64,000 bases of DNA. It comes from JAJPHU01 sp035553375 (lineage in GTDB: Bacteria > Planctomycetota > Planctomycetia > Gemmatales > Gemmataceae). The notes beneath the pieces were generated by a model. That model did no database searches and was not told the origin of the DNA. It saw only the letters and a list, made by a program, of their open reading frames with translations. Below, piece after piece: positions 1 to 7,251 of this stretch; position 1 is the stretch's first letter, and each line of letters opens with the position of its first letter. The DNA is taken from positions 1 to 64,000 of the forward strand of contig DATNCY010000276.1 in NCBI GenBank assembly GCA_035553375.1. The letters run 5' to 3'. Position numbers and translations under genes: made by a program.

Positions 1-948
1 GATGCGGCGGCGGCCCGCATTGCGAAAAGTCTGCGGCCGTGGAACGTGAAGTGTGCGATTGTTGCCGCAGCCGATGTCAACAAGCCGCGCATCCTCACGG
101 AAGAAGAGGCGGCAACGTACATCGGCCTCGACTACGTGGGACGCGGACAGATTAAGGCGGGCGATAAGAACAACCCCGCGCTCGTTGGGTTCGCCGTGCG
201 CGGACCGGCGATCCTGCTTGGTACACCGGAAGACAATCCGCTCATCAAGTTCCTGTTCGATGCGAAATTCTTGCCCTTCACGCCGAGCAAAACGGATATG
301 CCCGGCCCCGGTCGCGGCCTGGTCGCCTGGCAGCGCGACGCCCTCGGCGCGAATCAGGAATCGATCGCGCTGATCGGCTGCGACGCGACGGGCATCGGCG
401 AGAGTATCGGCACGATGTACGAGATGCTGTCCGGCATGGAGCCGTTGACGCCATTGGCCTTGCCCCGTCGGGGTACGATTGTCGCGGCGAAAAAAATCGG
501 CGCGACGCCGGAACTCGCGGTCGCTTGGTCGGCGCGGCTGGCTGATCGCATCGTCGGTTTGAAAGCGATGGGTGACAAGATCACGGCGTTGACGCACGCC
601 CGCACTCTCGTCGCCGTCGAGGCCGGCGGCAATCGGGGAGAGCAGCGGATGGCCGACGACATGGCCTATCAGAAAGCGCTCAAGGATTCGCAGACGGTGA
701 CAAGCCCGCAGCAACGCGAGGCCATGCAGAAAAAGCTCGGCCCGCAGCGACTGGTCAAGTTCATTGCCGTCGATGGCAAGCGCACCGCCGTCGCCTTCTG
801 GGGCGGCACCGTGCAGATACTCGATGACGCCGGCCGCGTCCAGGCGATGCAACGATTGCCGCAAGACATCACGGCGCTGATATGGTCGGACGGTCGGTTG
901 ATTGTCGGAGATGCCGATGGCCGACTTATGGCACTAAGGATGAAATGA
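1..948 (+). CDS. C-terminal part of an unrecognised protein (5'-truncated)
   Basis: The frame is open from base 1, so the gene begins upstream of the window; 315 residues plus the TGA stop are visible. A GTG at 46 is in frame but has no convincing ribosome site and the codons before it read as normal protein, so I treat the gene as truncated. The visible part has an N-terminal alpha/beta stretch (motifs GFAVRGPAILLGTPEDNPLI and GLVAWQRDALG) and a C-terminal stretch with propeller-like strands (VKFIAVDGKRTAVAFWGGTV, then GRLIVGDADGRLMAL). I do not recognise the family. It ends seven bases before a palindromic repeat and is convergent with the next gene. Confidence 0.75.
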   Translation, partial: DAAAARIAKSLRPWNVKCAIVAAADVNKPRILTEEEAATYIGLDYVGRGQIKAGDKNNPALVGFAVRGPAILLGTPEDNPLIKFLFDAKFLPFTPSKTDMPGPGRGLVAWQRDALGANQESIALIGCDATGIGESIGTMYEMLSGMEPLTPLALPRRGTIVAAKKIGATPELAVAWSARLADRIVGLKAMGDKITALTHARTLVAVEAGGNRGEQRMADDMAYQKALKDSQTVTSPQQREAMQKKLGPQRLVKFIAVDGKRTAVAFWGGTVQILDDAGRVQAMQRLPQDITALIWSDGRLIVGDADGRLMALRMK

Positions 949-954
949 ACGAGC

Positions 955-1007
955 GCCAGCCCGCAGCGCCGGCAAGGGAAAAAATCTTGCTGGTGCTGCG
1001 GGCTGGC
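955..1007. repeat. Hairpin repeat family A, copy 1
   Basis: Imperfect inverted repeat: GCCAGCCCGCAGCGCCGGCA on the left pairs with a right arm ending GTGCTGCGGGCTGGC, around an A-rich loop. It lies between two convergent genes, where it could end transcription. The same element recurs at 2384, 4090, 30503 and 54726. Confidence 0.85.
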
Positions 1008-1056
1008 AAAGACTCCCCCCGCTTACGCGGGAGGCTCGCCAGTTTGTTAGTACCTC

Positions 1057-1932
1057 TTATTTGCCGGTTGCTTCCGAGCGCGTGATTTCCGACTTGCGTA
1101 CAGTAACCTCGCCCTTATCTGTCTGGATGACAACCCAGCCGGCGCGATCGTCCTTTACGGTACCCGCGTACTTGTCATTGCCCACCCAAACGGCGACCTT
1201 ACCGCCCTTGGTGTAGGAGGGTTCATAAGACGAGTAAGTGGCCGGTCCCTTTTGCAATGACAGATCCCTGGACAACACGGTGGAAGCCGCGGCGCGACCC
1301 ACCACGGAATCGTAGTTGCGCAGGACCGCCGCAGCATAAGCCGGCGATGATTCGCGGGCGAGAACCTGAACCATCGCGTCCTTGAAGCGGCCTTCGTCGC
1401 CCATGCCGAATTGCAGACTGCGCGTTATCGCATACGAGGTCGAGCCGGCGTAACCCGCGAACGAGCTTCCGCCATTGCCAAAGATGCCGTAGCGGGGGTA
1501 ACCCCAACCCCAACCGCCATTCCCATAACTGCCGTAGCCGGCACTGTAGCCGCCGTAACGAATCTGCGTACCGTATAGTTGCTCCTGCACATAACGGCGC
1601 TGCGGTTCCAGAATACGCTCGCTGTTCACATACTGTTGCTTGAGACTTTGGAGATCGTTCAAGTACGACAAATCATTCTCGGCGCGCTGCAATTCGTAGG
1701 CCGTCAGGCGATCGCTCGTCGAGAGATTGCCGGTGGTGATGTAGTGGACGCTGCGATTAGGTCCCTCGTAAATCACCAATTTGTGAACGGCGGCAGGCGT
1801 CGCCGCTGTCTTGGCGGGCGGCGTCTTCGCCGGGGGAGCAGGAACGATTTGCTGACCGTGAGCCATCGTGGCTACGGCAGCTCCGAGGAGAATCCCCAGC
1901 CCGCGGCCGAGGTGGACGGGAAAGGAACACAT
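1057..1932 (-). CDS. Exported Gly/Tyr-rich hypothetical protein
   Basis: 291 residues from ATG at 1932. The first about 27 residues form a signal peptide (hydrophobic GLGILLGAAVATMA, cleavage expected near AHGQ), followed by a Pro/Ala-rich linker. The middle holds a Gly/Tyr/Trp-rich low-complexity stretch (around residues 126-155, with repeated YG and GG pairs), as in surface or matrix proteins. The C-terminal ~70 residues contain a short beta-rich segment (KVAVWVGNDKYAGTVKDDRA then WVVIQTDKGEVTV) resembling a small SH3-like barrel. No enzyme motif is visible. Export is well supported; function is unknown. Confidence 0.7.
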   Translation of the reverse strand: MCSFPVHLGRGLGILLGAAVATMAHGQQIVPAPPAKTPPAKTAATPAAVHKLVIYEGPNRSVHYITTGNLSTSDRLTAYELQRAENDLSYLNDLQSLKQQYVNSERILEPQRRYVQEQLYGTQIRYGGYSAGYGSYGNGGWGWGYPRYGIFGNGGSSFAGYAGSTSYAITRSLQFGMGDEGRFKDAMVQVLARESSPAYAAAVLRNYDSVVGRAAASTVLSRDLSLQKGPATYSSYEPSYTKGGKVAVWVGNDKYAGTVKDDRAGWVVIQTDKGEVTVRKSEITRSEATGK

Positions 1933-2111
1933 GACACTACCCTCTCTTGCAATGAGGCTCCACGGTGCGGACTCATGAAAGAGATACGTCTAACCCTTAT
2001 TGTATCCAGGCGGAGGATGCGAGTCGAAGCAATCTCTCGTTTTCTATCTTCCAGAACCTGTCTTTTCCGCGAACCATCGTTTGCGCTTAGCGCTAAGCCG
2101 CAAGCGATCCA

Positions 2112-2306
2112 TCACAGACGCGGCGGCGGTGTGGCCTTGGAACTGCGGATCGGCGGCGGAGAGCCGCCGCCGACGCGGATCGACGCCTTGCACAACAGGC
2201 AGGACACAACCTTATTCCGATCATGTTCCTCGACAAGCATGAACTTGCGGCACTTCGGATTGGGACACTGAACGGCGAAAACGCCGGGCATATTGGTAGT
2301 CGGCAT
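2112..2306 (-). CDS. Small zinc-ribbon protein
   Basis: 64 residues. The core is a four-cysteine zinc ribbon: CPNPKC (C-x4-C) followed about 20 residues later by CLLC (C-x2-C), with a basic/acidic beta turn between (FMLVEEHDRNKVVS). The C-terminal ~20 residues are Pro/Ser-rich and look disordered. I chose ATG at 2306 because AAGGGA lies 8 bases upstream; an in-frame ATG at 2315 abuts the same purine run and is less likely. Such one-ribbon proteins are common in planctomycetes. Nucleic-acid or protein binding is an inference only. Confidence 0.6.
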   Translation of the reverse strand: MPTTNMPGVFAVQCPNPKCRKFMLVEEHDRNKVVSCLLCKASIRVGGGSPPPIRSSKATPPPRL

Positions 2307-2383
2307 GATCTCCATCCCTTGGTGAAGGCAGCAGCCGAAAGACACACGTTATTCTAGCTGATAATCCAACGGCTGTAGGGCCA

Positions 2384-2446
2384 GTCTTTGCCAGCCCGCA
2401 GCGCCAGCAAGGGAATCCCTTGCTGGCGCTGCGGGCTGGCAAAGAC
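2384..2446. repeat. Hairpin repeat family A, copy 2 (31-bp perfect arms)
   Basis: Perfect inverted repeat with 31-bp arms (2384-2414 and 2416-2446) and a one-base centre. It lies between divergently oriented genes (zinc ribbon on minus, transglutaminase-like on plus), so it is not placed as a terminator for either. Confidence 0.95.
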
Positions 2447-2523
2447 CACGATAAGATTACGGCCAGACGCCGGCGACCGCCGGCCTAACCGGATAGGATC
2501 GTTCCTCGTCCCAAGGAGTCGCG

Positions 2524-4080
2524 ATGAAACGATATGTCGTGTGGTGTGGTATAGCCCTCCTCGCCGTCGCTCCCGTGTACGCCCAACCGCAGGCGCCGCC
2601 GGCCCCCAAGGTCGTCCTCGACTTGTGGGACGCGGCCTATCTCGACGGCGCCAAGATGGGCTATCAGCATCTCACCGTCGAGCAGCTTGAGCGCGATGGC
2701 CAAAAGGTCTTCCGCACCACCAAGCTCATGCACCTGACACTGAAACGCTATGACGGTGTCATCAATCAGCGCATGGCCATGACCACCGAGGAGACGCCCG
2801 ACGGCAAAGTCGTCGGTGTGTCCATGACGCACTATCTCGATAAGGGCCGCAAGGTCGTGCAGAGTGGGCGCGTCCAGGGTGACAAGTTGATTGTGCGAAC
2901 GCCGACCGATCCCGACGGCAAGGCCGTGCCGTGGAAAGACGGCGTTATCGGCTTCTACGGTCAGGAAGTCTTGTTCCAGACGCACAAGGCCAAGGCCGGC
3001 GATCGCTTTCGCTTCCTCGATTATCAACTGCCGCTGTTGACGGCGGTGACAACGCAAGTCGTCGTCAAGGAACCGGAGGAAGTCGATCTTCTAACGAGCA
3101 AAAAAGAGGGCGATGAGATCAAAGCGGAGCGCGTGCGAAAACGCTTGCTGCGCGCGGAGATTTTGCCGCAGAAAGTCACGGTAGGCGAGAATACCATCGC
3201 CTTGCCGCGCCTCGTCGTGTGGCTGAATGAGAAGCTGCGCGTGGTGCGTTCCGAATCGAACGTGCCGGGTCTGGGCCGCATGACCTTGTACCGCACCACG
3301 CGGACGCTGGCCGAGAAGGAAGGCGTCGCGCCGGCGCTGATGGCCGACCTCGGCTTGAAATCACTCATTCCCCTCAATCGCACCATCGAGAAACCGCATC
3401 AAGCGAGCGAGATCGTCTATCGCATCACGGTCAAGGACGACGATGATCCGACCACGACGTTCACGCGCGATGGACGGCAGAAGGTCGAGAACGTCAACGG
3501 CAACACGTTTGATCTGCGCGTGCGGCCGATCCGCGCGCCGGCCGAGACCGAGAACCCCGCTCAGGCCAAGGAGCAATTTCTCAAAAGCAGTTACTTCCTC
3601 GACAGCGCCAACGAGAAAATCCGCGCTCTGGCCGCCCGCGTGACGGGCGACGAGAAAGACGCCTGGCGCAAGGCACAACGCATCGAAAAATGGGTGCATG
3701 AACATATGAAGCAGAACGCCGAGGTCAATTTCGCGCCGGCCAGCCAGGTGTTGCGCGATCTGCAAGGCGATTGTCGCCAGCACGCCATGCTGACGGCCGC
3801 TCTGTGTCGCGCGGCCAACGTGCCGGCGCGCACGGCGATCGGCTTGGTGTATGTGAATGATGCCGATCGCGGTCCGGTACTCGGCTTCCACATGTGGACC
3901 GAGGTTTGGATCGCGGGACAGTGGCTCATGCTCGACGCCGTACTCGGCCAGGGCAATGTGGGTGCCGGTCATCTCAAAATCGCCGACCATAGCTGGCAGG
4001 ACATTCAGACGCTCGCCCCGCTGCTGCCGGTCACGCGCGTCACGGGGAAGGTCAAGGTCGAAGTGGTTGGGGTGAGATGA
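2524..4080 (+). CDS. Exported transglutaminase-like protein
   Basis: 518 residues. ATG at 2524 follows AAGGAG at a 5-base spacing. A signal peptide occupies residues 1-20 (VVWCGIALLAVAPVYAQ). The C-terminal third carries the transglutaminase-like papain fold: Cys417 in GDCRQHAMLTAALCRAANVP, His456 in FHMWTEVW and Asp471 in WLMLDAV form the expected Cys-His-Asp triad in the right order and spacing. The N-terminal ~330 residues are beta-rich and unassigned. Family members act as peptidases or cross-linkers; the substrate here is unknown, and the location should be periplasmic or outside the cell. A family A hairpin follows the stop by about 10 bases. Confidence 0.88.
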   Translation: MKRYVVWCGIALLAVAPVYAQPQAPPAPKVVLDLWDAAYLDGAKMGYQHLTVEQLERDGQKVFRTTKLMHLTLKRYDGVINQRMAMTTEETPDGKVVGVSMTHYLDKGRKVVQSGRVQGDKLIVRTPTDPDGKAVPWKDGVIGFYGQEVLFQTHKAKAGDRFRFLDYQLPLLTAVTTQVVVKEPEEVDLLTSKKEGDEIKAERVRKRLLRAEILPQKVTVGENTIALPRLVVWLNEKLRVVRSESNVPGLGRMTLYRTTRTLAEKEGVAPALMADLGLKSLIPLNRTIEKPHQASEIVYRITVKDDDDPTTTFTRDGRQKVENVNGNTFDLRVRPIRAPAETENPAQAKEQFLKSSYFLDSANEKIRALAARVTGDEKDAWRKAQRIEKWVHEHMKQNAEVNFAPASQVLRDLQGDCRQHAMLTAALCRAANVPARTAIGLVYVNDADRGPVLGFHMWTEVWIAGQWLMLDAVLGQGNVGAGHLKIADHSWQDIQTLAPLLPVTRVTGKVKVEVVGVR

Positions 4081-4089
4081 CTGTTTTGC

Positions 4090-4140
4090 TGGCCCGCAGC
4101 GCCAGCAAGGGATGATCCCTTGCTGGCGCTGCGGGCTGGT
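4090..4140. repeat. Hairpin repeat family A, copy 3
   Basis: Inverted repeat with about 20-bp near-perfect arms (CCCGCAGCGCCAGCAAGGGA and its complement), between convergent genes. It could serve as a bidirectional terminator here. Confidence 0.9.
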
Positions 4141-4152
4141 GAGATACCACAC

Positions 4153-5226
4153 TTACGCCGCCATCGGTTTCGCGGGCGGAAGAAACAGAGAACCGCACGG
4201 CGCCGGCAGATGCGCAGGCCCCGTCGGACCGCTCGTTCCCTCCCAGGCGTGCGCATGCAAACTGTCGAGAATGCGACTGGCCAGAGCGAGTACATCCCGG
4301 CCGGCCACGCCATCGACGCGCGGCGGTTGGCCGGTCCGAACGCTATGGACGAAATCCTGTAACTCCCGCGTTAACTGATCGCCGGCCGCGCAATCCAGCT
4401 CGCGCACCTGCACATGCCGATTGAATAGTTCCGTTTTTAGAGTCGCCAGCGTCGGCGCGTCGAGCCGTCGTTGCCGTAAATGCTCGGCCGGCTGCATGAG
4501 CGTCAGATGACGCCGGGCGAAATCGACGCTGGCGAAGCCTTCGGGAGCAAACACCTGCATGCAGCGAACCGGCGTCGGATGGACGCGACTGGCCTTCAGG
4601 TCAACCACGCAACCGTTGGCGAACGTCAGCCGCGCCTGAGCCATATCCTCGTTGCCGCCGAGTACCGACACCCCTAACGCCTCCACGCTACGCACCGGCG
4701 CTTGCACAAGGGCAAGCACCAGGTCGAGATCGTGGATCATTAGATCGAGTACCACGCCAATGTCGGTCGAGCGCCCCGAGAATCCACTGTAGCGCTCGCA
4801 GGTGATGAACTTCGGCCGCATGGAATGACGCAACAGTTCTTCAAAGGCCGGATTGAAGCGCTCGATGTGGCCGACCTGCACGAGCGCGCCGTGACGCTCG
4901 GCCAACTCGGTCATCTCCTCGGCTTGCGAGACCGTCCGCGCCATCGGTTTCTCGACCAGCAAGGACAATCCCTGTGTCAAAAAATCGCAGGCGACAGCGT
5001 GATGGTGTGTGGTCGGCACCACGATGACCGCCGCGTCCACGAGCGAAATCAAGGCGCGATGATCGACGAACGCTCGTGTGCCGCAACGCTGGGCGACGGC
5101 TTCCGCCTGCGAGACATTGGGGTCCACGACGCCCACCAGTTCCACGTCCGGCAGCGTCGCCAGGATACGGGCGTGTTCCTTGCCCAGATGACCGACTCCC
5201 ACTACTCCCACGCGCAGACGCGACAT
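4153..5226 (-). CDS. Gfo/Idh/MocA-family NAD(P)-dependent oxidoreductase, next to lpxC
   Basis: 357 residues. ATG at 5226 has AAGGGG six to seven bases upstream; the much longer open frame extending upstream runs through repeat DNA and across lpxC and is not coding. The N-terminus is a Rossmann fold (VGVVGVGHLGKEHARIL), followed by the family's EKP motif (LLVEKPMA) that carries the catalytic lysine, and HIERFNPAFEELL then MIHDLDLVLAL in the substrate domain. It lies last in a skp-lpxC-oxidoreductase run. In some bacteria a Gfo/Idh/MocA enzyme (GnnA) oxidises UDP-GlcNAc at C3 for amide-linked lipid A; the context suggests a related role, but the partner aminotransferase is not in the window. 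Confidence 0.88.
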   Translation of the reverse strand: MSRLRVGVVGVGHLGKEHARILATLPDVELVGVVDPNVSQAEAVAQRCGTRAFVDHRALISLVDAAVIVVPTTHHHAVACDFLTQGLSLLVEKPMARTVSQAEEMTELAERHGALVQVGHIERFNPAFEELLRHSMRPKFITCERYSGFSGRSTDIGVVLDLMIHDLDLVLALVQAPVRSVEALGVSVLGGNEDMAQARLTFANGCVVDLKASRVHPTPVRCMQVFAPEGFASVDFARRHLTLMQPAEHLRQRRLDAPTLATLKTELFNRHVQVRELDCAAGDQLTRELQDFVHSVRTGQPPRVDGVAGRDVLALASRILDSLHAHAWEGTSGPTGPAHLPAPCGSLFLPPAKPMAA

Positions 5227-5240
5227 ACCTACCCCTTCAA

Positions 5241-5377
5241 AAATCCGAAATCCGAAATCCGAAATCCGAAAGAAATCCAAAAGACCAAACAAGCAAATCC
5301 AAAACCGCTGGCGAGGATGTTTCGTGCTTCCGGGATTCGAGCATTTTTCGGATTTCGGATTTCGGATTTCGGATTTA
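5241..5377. repeat. Heptamer repeat pair (CGGATTT)n in inverted orientation
   Basis: Left arm 5241-5278 carries AAATCCG-type heptamers four times; right arm 5344-5377 carries the complementary TTTCGGA heptamer four times; about 65 bases separate them. The element fills the gap between lpxC and the oxidoreductase and touches the lpxC stop region. A second copy is at 35335. Confidence 0.9.
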
Positions 5378-5381
5378 TTCG

Positions 5382-6311
5382 TCAAGCCGCTTGCCGTTCC
5401 CGTGTGCAGGATCCGCCCAACAATTGTCGATGCAGACAGCGGACCAATTCCACATTGAGCGGATGGCCGGAGCGATACGCGACGATATGGCCGCACACGT
5501 CCACACCCAGAAGCGAGAGATCGCCGACGAGATCGAGTACCTTGTGCCGCGCCGGTTCGTTGGCGTAGCGCAACACATTGTCTACCGGACCATGCGGCCC
5601 GAAGACCAGCAGATCCGCAGGGGTGTTCCGCGAGCCGATGCCCTGACGACGCAGTTCCGCGGACTCCGATTCCAGAATGAACGTGCGACAGGAGGCCAAT
5701 TCCTGGGCGAACGCGCTGGGCGTGATGACCTGAGTATGCACCTGCCGGGCGATGGGCGAATTCAGACCATAATCGAGGAAATAGCTGAGGTACAACTCGT
5801 GATCCGTGCCGGTGTCCCTCAGCACGTCGGTGGAATAGAAGCCGGTCAGAGGCGGATGAAGCGCCAGCGTGCTGCCGCGGGCCGTCAGCACGACGGATTG
5901 CTCGACGCCGAGGATTGGCCGGCGCACACCCTGACGGCGGATGCCCGCATCGAGCAGAGCCGTCACGAAGTCGCGCGCCGAGCCGTCCATGCCGGGAGGT
6001 TCCGGGGCATTCAACTCGATCTGACAATTATCGATGCGCAGCCCCGCCAGGGCCGCCAGAACGTGTTCGACCAAACCGACCTGTGCGGGCGGATGGCCGA
6101 GCGTCGTCCGCCGCTGCGTGCCGGTGACATTTTCGATGTTCGCCGGCAGATGGTGGCGCGGACGAAGATCGGTGCGGACGAAAACGATGCCGCTGGACGG
6201 CGGAGCCGGCAGGAAGCGTAAACGGACGGTCGCTCCTGTCAGATAGCCGATGCCCCACACTTCGGCCGGCCGCGCGATGGTCCGTTGATAGCGATAACTA
6301 AGCCTTCTCAC
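5382..6311 (-). CDS. lpxC: UDP-3-O-acyl-N-acetylglucosamine deacetylase
   Basis: 309 residues from GTG at 6311, with AAGGA ten bases upstream; this length matches typical LpxC (~305). It removes the acetyl group of UDP-3-O-acyl-GlcNAc, the committed step of lipid A synthesis, in the cytoplasm. Seen motifs: EHVLAALAGL (first zinc-binding His), EPPGMDGSARDFV (substrate/catalytic region), HKVLDLVGDLSLLG (zinc His and Asp), and YRSGHPLN (catalytic His near the C-terminus). It lies 100 bases downstream of the skp-like gene and upstream of the oxidoreductase on the same strand. The frame remains open upstream to 6473, overlapping skp; I reject that longer form. Confidence 0.95.
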   Translation of the reverse strand: MRRLSYRYQRTIARPAEVWGIGYLTGATVRLRFLPAPPSSGIVFVRTDLRPRHHLPANIENVTGTQRRTTLGHPPAQVGLVEHVLAALAGLRIDNCQIELNAPEPPGMDGSARDFVTALLDAGIRRQGVRRPILGVEQSVVLTARGSTLALHPPLTGFYSTDVLRDTGTDHELYLSYFLDYGLNSPIARQVHTQVITPSAFAQELASCRTFILESESAELRRQGIGSRNTPADLLVFGPHGPVDNVLRYANEPARHKVLDLVGDLSLLGVDVCGHIVAYRSGHPLNVELVRCLHRQLLGGSCTRERQAA

Positions 6312-6411
6312 GTTCGCGTCATCCTTCCCGGAATTACTGGTCCGAACCGCGACCGTCAGGGAGCGAAGGCAAACCCGCTCCCTAGCGGCCGCGACTCTGT
6401 TCGAGCGGCGC

Positions 6412-7107
6412 CTAATTGCTGCCGGTGCGCGGAGCGCTTGGCGCCGCCGCCGCGCCACCCTGGGCACCACCATTACTGAGGTTGTAGTTCAGCAGGGCGA
6501 CGACTTCCTTGCTGATGTCCATGCCCGCGCCCGCGTACAGGGGCATGAGGGCACCGCTATTCAGTTTGCGTGCGATGTTCTGCACGCTGACGTACTCCTC
6601 GGAAGTGGTGGCGTCGTTGTAGTGCAGCACGAGATCGAAATCACGCGACTGGGCGTAGCCCTGGGCGGCCTGGACCACATCCAGGTAAAGAACCTTCATC
6701 TCATCGTCGTTCTTCTTGCCGATAGCCAGCTTGGCCTCAGCGTCGATGTCCTCTTTCTTACGCTTAAGCTCCGTCATCTGACGCTCGTATTCCTCGCGTG
6801 GCATCGGCTGCCCTGCCTTGATCGCCGCCTCGGACTTCGCGTGTAACTCTTCCGCCCTTTTCTGCAATTCCACCATCTTTCCCTGGAAGGGCGCCACAGC
6901 CCTCTTAATCTCATCCTGGAAGTGCGTGTATTTTTGGTAGTTCTTGATGACGAAAGTGAGGTTGAGCAAGGCGATCCGCGTGCGTGGCGCCGCGGCCGCC
7001 GGCGCCGGCGAACCGGCCTGCTGTGCCTGCGCCCATATACTGCCGGCGTAGCACAGGACACCCAGGGCGACAAGGCCGCCCACTGCCGCCAATACCGTCT
7101 TCTTCAC
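6412..7107 (-). CDS. skp: Skp/OmpH-family periplasmic chaperone
   Basis: 231 residues from GTG at 7107, with AGGAG nine bases upstream. Signal peptide at residues 1-26 (LAAVGGLVALGVLCYAG then AQA). The mature part starts with the family's beta strand (TRIALLNLTFVIKNY), then a long charged coiled coil (FQDEIKRAVAPFQGKMVELQ through MTELKRKKEDIDAEAKLA), then the closing strand FDLVLHY. The C-terminus is Ala/Gly-rich. Skp holds unfolded outer-membrane proteins in the periplasm. Position before lpxC matches the usual link of skp with lipid A genes. Confidence 0.88.
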   Translation of the reverse strand: MKKTVLAAVGGLVALGVLCYAGSIWAQAQQAGSPAPAAAAPRTRIALLNLTFVIKNYQKYTHFQDEIKRAVAPFQGKMVELQKRAEELHAKSEAAIKAGQPMPREEYERQMTELKRKKEDIDAEAKLAIGKKNDDEMKVLYLDVVQAAQGYAQSRDFDLVLHYNDATTSEEYVSVQNIARKLNSGALMPLYAGAGMDISKEVVALLNYNLSNGGAQGGAAAAPSAPRTGSN

Positions 7108-7251
7108 TGTTCGATTCTCCTGTTCCGAGATGGCCGACAGCCCGCGGTCCCGACACCGCCTCCCGAAGGATCACTGTCGGTCGGTCCACTCCCTGTCCCG
7201 CCGGTTGCCCCTCATGCGAGCGCTGGGTTCTACTCCAGGTGCCAGCGTGGG

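Noticed and set aside
1579..2271. 230-codon plus-strand frame over the Gly/Tyr-rich gene
   Set aside because: Antisense to a gene with a clear signal peptide; no ribosome site or motif.
5227..6027. Upstream extension of the oxidoreductase frame
   Set aside because: It crosses heptamer repeats (peptides like SEIRNPKSE and FRISDFGFRI) and lpxC in another frame.
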